IMG/VR virus record: IMGVR_UViG_3300039098_000049
Location: 1 to 27,088 of that record
Strand: one strand, 5' to 3'
DNA length: 27,088 nt
From: a virus
A program made the position numbers and the translations under genes. Of the stretch, positions 23,903 through 27,088 are shown piece after piece. The notes under the pieces were generated by a model, which was given only the letters and a program-made list of their open reading frames with translations, was not told the DNA's origin and did not search any database. Each line of letters opens with the position of its first letter. Positions within the stretch are counted from its first letter, which is position 1.

Positions 23903-24043
23903 CTACACTAAACATAATATATACCCTAATAATATAATAAATGTAATAAACCACATTAATTTAGATTGATGAACCCAATTATTATTCCATTTACTTTTTA
24001 CTGGTACAATGTTCTCCTGTGCAATCTTTTTCTTCTTTAACAT
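23903..24043 (-). CDS. Hypothetical 46-aa single-pass membrane peptide
   Basis: Start at 24043 inside the preceding gene and out of frame with it; AAAGGGT lies upstream. The N-terminal half is basic (MLKKKKIAQENIVPVKSKW) and the C-terminus is a hydrophobic helix (LMWFITFIILLGYILCLV). The stop is a few bases before the ribosome binding site of the 49-aa gene. A coding overlap of 53 bases with the 57-aa gene makes this call tentative. Confidence 0.4.
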   Translation of the reverse strand: MLKKKKIAQENIVPVKSKWNNNWVHQSKLMWFITFIILLGYILCLV

Positions 24044-24164
24044 ATATATCTACCCTTTCATTTAACTCTATAATCTTTTTCTCGTTTTCCCCTATTAATC
24101 TTTCATATCTTCTTAACACGTGATTAATAAATTGTATGTCTTCCTTTATTTGTCTATTGAACAT
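23991..24164 (-). CDS. Hypothetical 57-aa coiled-coil protein
   Basis: Start at 24164, 11 bp inside the end of the 62-aa gene, with GGAG some bases upstream. The product is a charged helix (INHVLRRYERLIGENEKKII) followed by a short tail with three cysteines (KDCTGEHCTSKK has two; spacing C-x4-C). Function is unknown. Its 3' part overlaps the start of the 46-aa membrane peptide gene. Confidence 0.45.
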   Translation of the reverse strand: MFNRQIKEDIQFINHVLRRYERLIGENEKKIIELNERVDIYVKEEKDCTGEHCTSKK

Positions 24165-24342
24165 CTTTATACTCCAACTTCTTATGTAATTTTTCTATAA
24201 ATTTCTTATCTATCTCTTTTACTAAATCATAGAGCATATATTTAATCTTATTAGATAAGTACAACTCCCCATCTTCGCACCGTACATTATCCTCTAATAT
24301 ATTTTCTAATGATTTTAACAGTAAATCATATTGTATTAACAT
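24154..24342 (-). CDS. Hypothetical 62-aa protein
   Basis: Start at 24342 with AAAGGA upstream, overlapping the preceding gene by 17 bp. The product is a Leu-rich amphipathic helical protein (MLIQYDLLLKSLENILEDN, then YMLYDLVKEIDKKFIEKL) with one Cys and no membrane segment. Family unknown. It is embedded in a run of overlapping small genes typical of phage early operons. Confidence 0.5.
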   Translation of the reverse strand: MLIQYDLLLKSLENILEDNVRCEDGELYLSNKIKYMLYDLVKEIDKKFIEKLHKKLEYKDVQ

Positions 24343-24466
24343 TCTTGTAGTCCTTTCTATACTTGTCTTTTCTTTCTATCTCTTTCTTTTTATCTTTATA
24401 TACTTTAGCACCCTTATATTTAATTTGATGTTCTAGATGCTCGTAATTCCTTGATTTAGGTTTCAC
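24326..24466 (-). CDS. Hypothetical 46-aa highly basic protein
   Basis: GTG start at 24466 overlapping the TGA of the upstream gene (GTGA), with AGGGTGG at good spacing. The product is Lys/Arg/Tyr-rich (IKYKGAKVYKDKKKEIERKD) and helical. Nucleic-acid binding would fit its charge but is not shown. Its TGA lies within the next gene's start region. Confidence 0.45.
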   Translation of the reverse strand: MKPKSRNYEHLEHQIKYKGAKVYKDKKKEIERKDKYRKDYKNVNTI

Positions 24467-24672
24467 TCTAACCACCCTAATTCTATCATTTGTTGATGTA
24501 TTGCTAGGTGTAGTTTTTTAGGCAAAACATAAGAACTATGTATAGAATAAGTTTGAGCAAGTGGGAAAATAGATACCCAAACATCTTTTTCAAAGTTTCT
24601 ATATACAATATGGTCTTTCCTATTTGTGTGTAATTTATATTTTATTTTTTTAAACATTTCTTGTGCGTTCAT
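24463..24672 (-). CDS. Hypothetical 69-aa protein
   Basis: AAAGGAGTGA precedes the start at 24672. The product has an N-terminal basic helix (AQEMFKKIKYKLHTNRKD), a central strand region (VWVSIFPLAQTYSIHSSY), and a C-terminal helix (LHLAIHQQMIELGWLE). No family is recognised. The end overlaps the GTG of the 46-aa basic gene. Confidence 0.6.
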   Translation of the reverse strand: MNAQEMFKKIKYKLHTNRKDHIVYRNFEKDVWVSIFPLAQTYSIHSSYVLPKKLHLAIHQQMIELGWLE

Positions 24673-24676
24673 ATTA

Positions 24677-24847
24677 TCACTCCTTTATACCCCACCAATG
24701 ATTATCATATTCATTGAAATCTTTTACAACTACATTGTACGGTATATTAAAATCTACACTTAATTTATGTAAATGAGCCTCTATTATACTGCGAGATGAG
24801 TTAGTGATTACACTAAATATAGTGTATTTGAATGTGTTGTATGTCAT
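24677..24847 (-). CDS. Hypothetical 56-aa protein
   Basis: The ATG at 24847 follows directly after the TAA of the upstream gene and in the same frame. No strong ribosome binding site is visible (GGTTGTTGG only), so it depends on coupling. The product is mixed, with a basic middle and an aromatic C-terminus (FNEYDNHWWGIKE). The AAGGAG of the next gene overlaps its last codons. Function is unknown. Confidence 0.5.
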   Translation of the reverse strand: MTYNTFKYTIFSVITNSSRSIIEAHLHKLSVDFNIPYNVVVKDFNEYDNHWWGIKE

Positions 24848-25111
24848 TTAATACCAACAACCATCCAATGTAAATATATAGTTGTATTCAGTTGTGGCAA
24901 CCTTATTATAATAACCATCACAGACATCAAAATAATATAAATCTTTTATATCATCAAGTTTCAACTTACTAATACTAATAATAAAGGTGTTGTTATCTAT
25001 AAAAGTTATGTCTTTTCTTTCTAAAAAATGTATAGTGTCATCTGTTAAATTTTCGTTAAAATACTCTTTTAATATATTAATATCTTTTTCTACTGTTAAT
25101 ATTACGCTCAT
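24848..25111 (-). CDS. Hypothetical 87-aa acidic protein
   Basis: AGAGGGG precedes the start at 25111. The product is acidic: strand and helix at the N-terminus (VILTVEKDINILKEYF), then ITFIDNNTFIISISKLKL, and a Tyr-rich C-terminus (YYNKVATTEYNYIF) ending in CWY. No membrane segment and no recognised family. It lies just after the Mom-like gene, from which it is separated by 15 bp, so it is co-transcribed. Confidence 0.6.
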   Translation of the reverse strand: MSVILTVEKDINILKEYFNENLTDDTIHFLERKDITFIDNNTFIISISKLKLDDIKDLYYFDVCDGYYNKVATTEYNYIFTLDGCWY

Positions 25112-25126
25112 TACTACCCCTCTTTT

Positions 25127-26029
25127 CTACATCAAATCAAAAATGCTTATCTGATTTATTTCTAATTTTAGTGTTGACATATCAAACTCATTTATAAACC
25201 AAGTATAACTGTCGTTTTGTTTTTGGTTTTCTATTTCATCATCAAAGTCATTATAATTTTTATAATAATAGTCTTTAGACTTTTTCATATAATCTTTATC
25301 ACCTAACTCTTTAAAGAACAAATAACATCTTGCAACAATACCTTTTGGGTGTAGATAGTCTTTCATATCTCTTTGCCCTTTTTCGTATATTGGATATGGT
25401 TGTTGTATAAACTTTATTTTCTTTTTAAATTTCTTATCTAACACAAAACCATATCTATAAGTCTTAACTTTAAATGGTTCAAGTTTGTTATCAAAAAACA
25501 ATCTATTTAACATTAACATTCTAGTTGGTCTTTTAGAGTTTGTAAATGGTATTTCGTGGTGTGATATATCTTTTTCTTTCTCATAAAAGAATGTTGTTTC
25601 GGTATAACCATAGTAATTAAAACTACTTGCTTTATATATTGTACCACAACCTAATCTACCATCAGCAAATGTTTGTATAACCTTTATATGTGGGTGGTCT
25701 TTTCTAAGTATCTTAAAGGTTGCTGACATAAATATTGTTTCAGCGTTATGGCCTAATTCATCATCAATCCATAGCCTATTCAACTCAACAACTTGACCCT
25801 CTACTAACTCATCACACCAATTTTTGTATGATTTTGGTTGCATTAAGTTCCCATACACAGCAACACCAAGTATTCTGCGACCTCTAAATATACCAAAATT
25901 AACCTTTCCAAATGATGTATTCCATTTTTTAGAGTAATGATTTTTAATGGTTATATCTTTTGCTTGAATATAAGAGATTTCTTTTATAATTAACTCACCC
26001 ATTAGTTTACTTTGTTTTGTTACTATCAC
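25127..26029 (-). CDS. Mom-family DNA adenine modification protein
   Basis: A 300-aa protein with GTG start at 26029 (GAGAGGG upstream); the ATG nine codons later has no ribosome binding site. Mom of phage Mu converts adenine in DNA to a bulky carbamoylmethyl form that blocks many restriction enzymes. The core pattern of that GNAT-like family is visible: HYSKKW (31-36), GVAVYGNL (55-62), ELNRLWI (82-88), and FADGRLGCGTIYKASSFNYY (121-140). The C-terminal part (YRYGFVLDKKFKKKIKFIQQ, then PYPIYEKG) also fits longer Mom-like proteins. The last ~80 residues are a charged extension. It lies between helicase and small-gene cluster, so it is probably made early. Confidence 0.83.
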   Translation of the reverse strand: MIVTKQSKLMGELIIKEISYIQAKDITIKNHYSKKWNTSFGKVNFGIFRGRRILGVAVYGNLMQPKSYKNWCDELVEGQVVELNRLWIDDELGHNAETIFMSATFKILRKDHPHIKVIQTFADGRLGCGTIYKASSFNYYGYTETTFFYEKEKDISHHEIPFTNSKRPTRMLMLNRLFFDNKLEPFKVKTYRYGFVLDKKFKKKIKFIQQPYPIYEKGQRDMKDYLHPKGIVARCYLFFKELGDKDYMKKSKDYYYKNYNDFDDEIENQKQNDSYTWFINEFDMSTLKLEINQISIFDLM

Positions 26030-26044
26030 ATAATCGCCCTCTCT

Positions 26045-27088
26045 TTAGAATGGTAAATCAGGTATTGTGTTTTCTTTAACCTTACCAAATTCTTCTTGCT
26101 CTACTATTTCAAATCTACTCATTTCCATATTCCATTTTTTTTCTATAAATCTCACATAATCACCCTCAAACCCATAATTAACATCACCTAACATACCATC
26201 TCTATTCTTTCTAACAAACATTTTAATAAATCTTTCACCTTTAAATACTTGGTCTATATCATCAGTATGTAGCATTAAAACTATATTACTGTCTTGTTCC
26301 AAACTTCCTGAATCTCTTAAATCACTCAATACAGGTTTTCTAGGTTTACCTTGTTCTATACTACCTCTACTTAATTGAGATAACGCTATAACAGGTATAT
26401 CAAGTTCCATAGCAAGTTGTTTAAGCATTTGAGATATATATGATACTTGATTTTGCTTTTGATTTCTATATTGATTACTTGTAAGCAACTGTAAATAATC
26501 TATTACCAATATATCTAATTCCCCTTTTTTCTTTAAATGTTTAGCGAAACCAACTAATTGTTCTATTGACATACCACCTTTATCGTAAAAGTTAAATTTA
26601 AACTTTCGTATATCCTCTTTAGCCCTCATAATGTTAGCCCAATCTTTTGAAGAAAGACCCTCTTTACGCTTTATAGATTGAGCCTTAACTCCACCCATAT
26701 TAGCAACTAATCTATTCATAAACTCTTTTCTATTCATTTCTAACGATACAAATAATGGGTGCTTACCTTGTAAACAAAAGTTCTTAACTAGGTTAAGTGC
26801 AAAGGCACTCTTTCCAACACTAGGTCTAGCACCTATCAACATTAGATTAGTCTTTTCTAATAACACTAATTTATCTAATTCTTTATAACCTAATTTAAAT
26901 TGTTCAATAGGAGTATCATCTTCTAAATTCTCAACCCAAGTATCAATATAAGAACCAAATTCCTCATATTCAAGGTTAGATGAAATCCCCATATTAGTTA
27001 TAGCACTTTCAACCTCTTTTACGAGTTCAACTGAGGCTATACCACTTAAATCTCTACTAACTCTTTTTAGATATAATTTATATAATAC
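26045..27088 (-). CDS. dnaB: DnaB-type replicative helicase, 5' end outside the window
   Basis: The frame is open to the last base, so the gene is cut. Another 32 codons lie before the internal ATG at 26992, including a helical stretch (LYLKRVSRDLSGIASVELVK) fitting the linker after the DnaB N-terminal domain. Counted from that ATG, the motifs are Walker A GARPSVGKS (54-62), LEMN (84-87), Walker B ILVIDYLQLL (161-170), the ALSQLSRG motif (203-210), LSDLRDSGSLEQDSN (222-236) and a C-terminal Arg-containing FVRKNRDG. This is the RecA-like hexameric helicase that unwinds DNA at the phage fork. It starts the visible - strand operon, followed 15 bp later by the Mom-like gene. Confidence 0.92.
   Translation of the reverse strand, partial: VLYKLYLKRVSRDLSGIASVELVKEVESAITNMGISSNLEYEEFGSYIDTWVENLEDDTPIEQFKLGYKELDKLVLLEKTNLMLIGARPSVGKSAFALNLVKNFCLQGKHPLFVSLEMNRKEFMNRLVANMGGVKAQSIKRKEGLSSKDWANIMRAKEDIRKFKFNFYDKGGMSIEQLVGFAKHLKKKGELDILVIDYLQLLTSNQYRNQKQNQVSYISQMLKQLAMELDIPVIALSQLSRGSIEQGKPRKPVLSDLRDSGSLEQDSNIVLMLHTDDIDQVFKGERFIKMFVRKNRDGMLGDVNYGFEGDYVRFIEKKWNMEMSRFEIVEQEEFGKVKENTIPDLPF

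Noticed and set aside
23489-24164. Lipoprotein or the overlapping 57/46-aa pair as an Rz/Rz1-type spanin
   Set aside because: Spanins need an inner-membrane N-terminal anchor plus an outer-membrane lipoprotein in a Gram-negative host. Here the first ORF has no membrane anchor, the lipoprotein is not embedded in it, and the genome looks Gram-positive or mollicute-like.
1-27088. Alternative genetic code with TGA as Trp
   Set aside because: TGA ends many genes at overlaps with properly placed starts, and Trp positions in conserved motifs use TGG.
1-27088. CRISPR arrays, tRNA or rRNA genes, insertion sequences, integrase
   Set aside because: No regularly spaced direct repeats, cloverleaf sequences, transposase or recombinase motifs were seen in this window.

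Overview
The window is a continuous stretch of a tailed double-stranded DNA bacteriophage (or prophage) genome. It is very AT-rich, with arginine mostly as AGA and leucine as TTA. Genes use strong AGGAGG-type ribosome binding sites. TGA works as a stop (ends of 815-1096, 8113-8472 and 14975-15064, among others) and Trp is TGG, so the standard bacterial code 11 applies and Mycoplasma/Spiroplasma code 4 is excluded. These traits suggest a low-GC Bacillota host or a code-11 mollicute relative. No endolysin-type gene is seen, which is compatible with a host lacking a normal wall, but the genome is incomplete here, so this is only a hint.

Layout, + strand. Bases 1-674 hold three small unknown genes, the first cut by the window edge. 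A TTGTAT-17 bp-TATAAT promoter (662-690) and a structured leader (707-797) precede a two-gene unit: an unknown 93-aa protein and a secreted protein ending in a ComEA-like helix-hairpin-helix. This unit closes with a UACG-tetraloop terminator (1714-1744). A second promoter (1743-1771) then starts the late operon: small and large terminase, portal, KTSC-domain protein, scaffold, major capsid (with an apparent inserted domain) and an attenuating terminator. Three head-tail connector genes, a 400-aa tail protein, a 168-aa hydrophobic-core protein, a 1281-aa tail hub with 22-residue repeats, a duplicated-domain tail protein, a 29-aa Lys-rich gene, a two-helix membrane protein and a 1454-aa tail fibre follow. 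A free-standing GIY-YIG homing endonuclease and three more genes, two of them membrane proteins, complete the strand.

Layout, - strand. A bidirectional terminator (21712-21746) separates the late operon from a convergent, tightly packed early/replication operon. In transcription order (right to left) it holds a DnaB-type helicase (cut by the window end), a Mom-family DNA-adenine modification enzyme, about nine very small overlapping ORFs, a lipoprotein, a 53-aa basic protein, a DUF1064-type nuclease and two multi-pass membrane proteins.

How it works together. The - strand supplies helicase loading/unwinding, base modification against host restriction, and a recombination/maturation nuclease. 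The + strand packages DNA and builds a head and tail. No long tape-measure gene lies between the connector genes and the hub; only 168 codons are there. If that protein is the ruler, the tail would be unusually short. The most interesting points are the secreted HhH protein beside the packaging genes, the missing or miniature tape measure, the capsid insert, the Mom homologue, and a chain of ORFs joined in one frame by TAA-TTG junctions.
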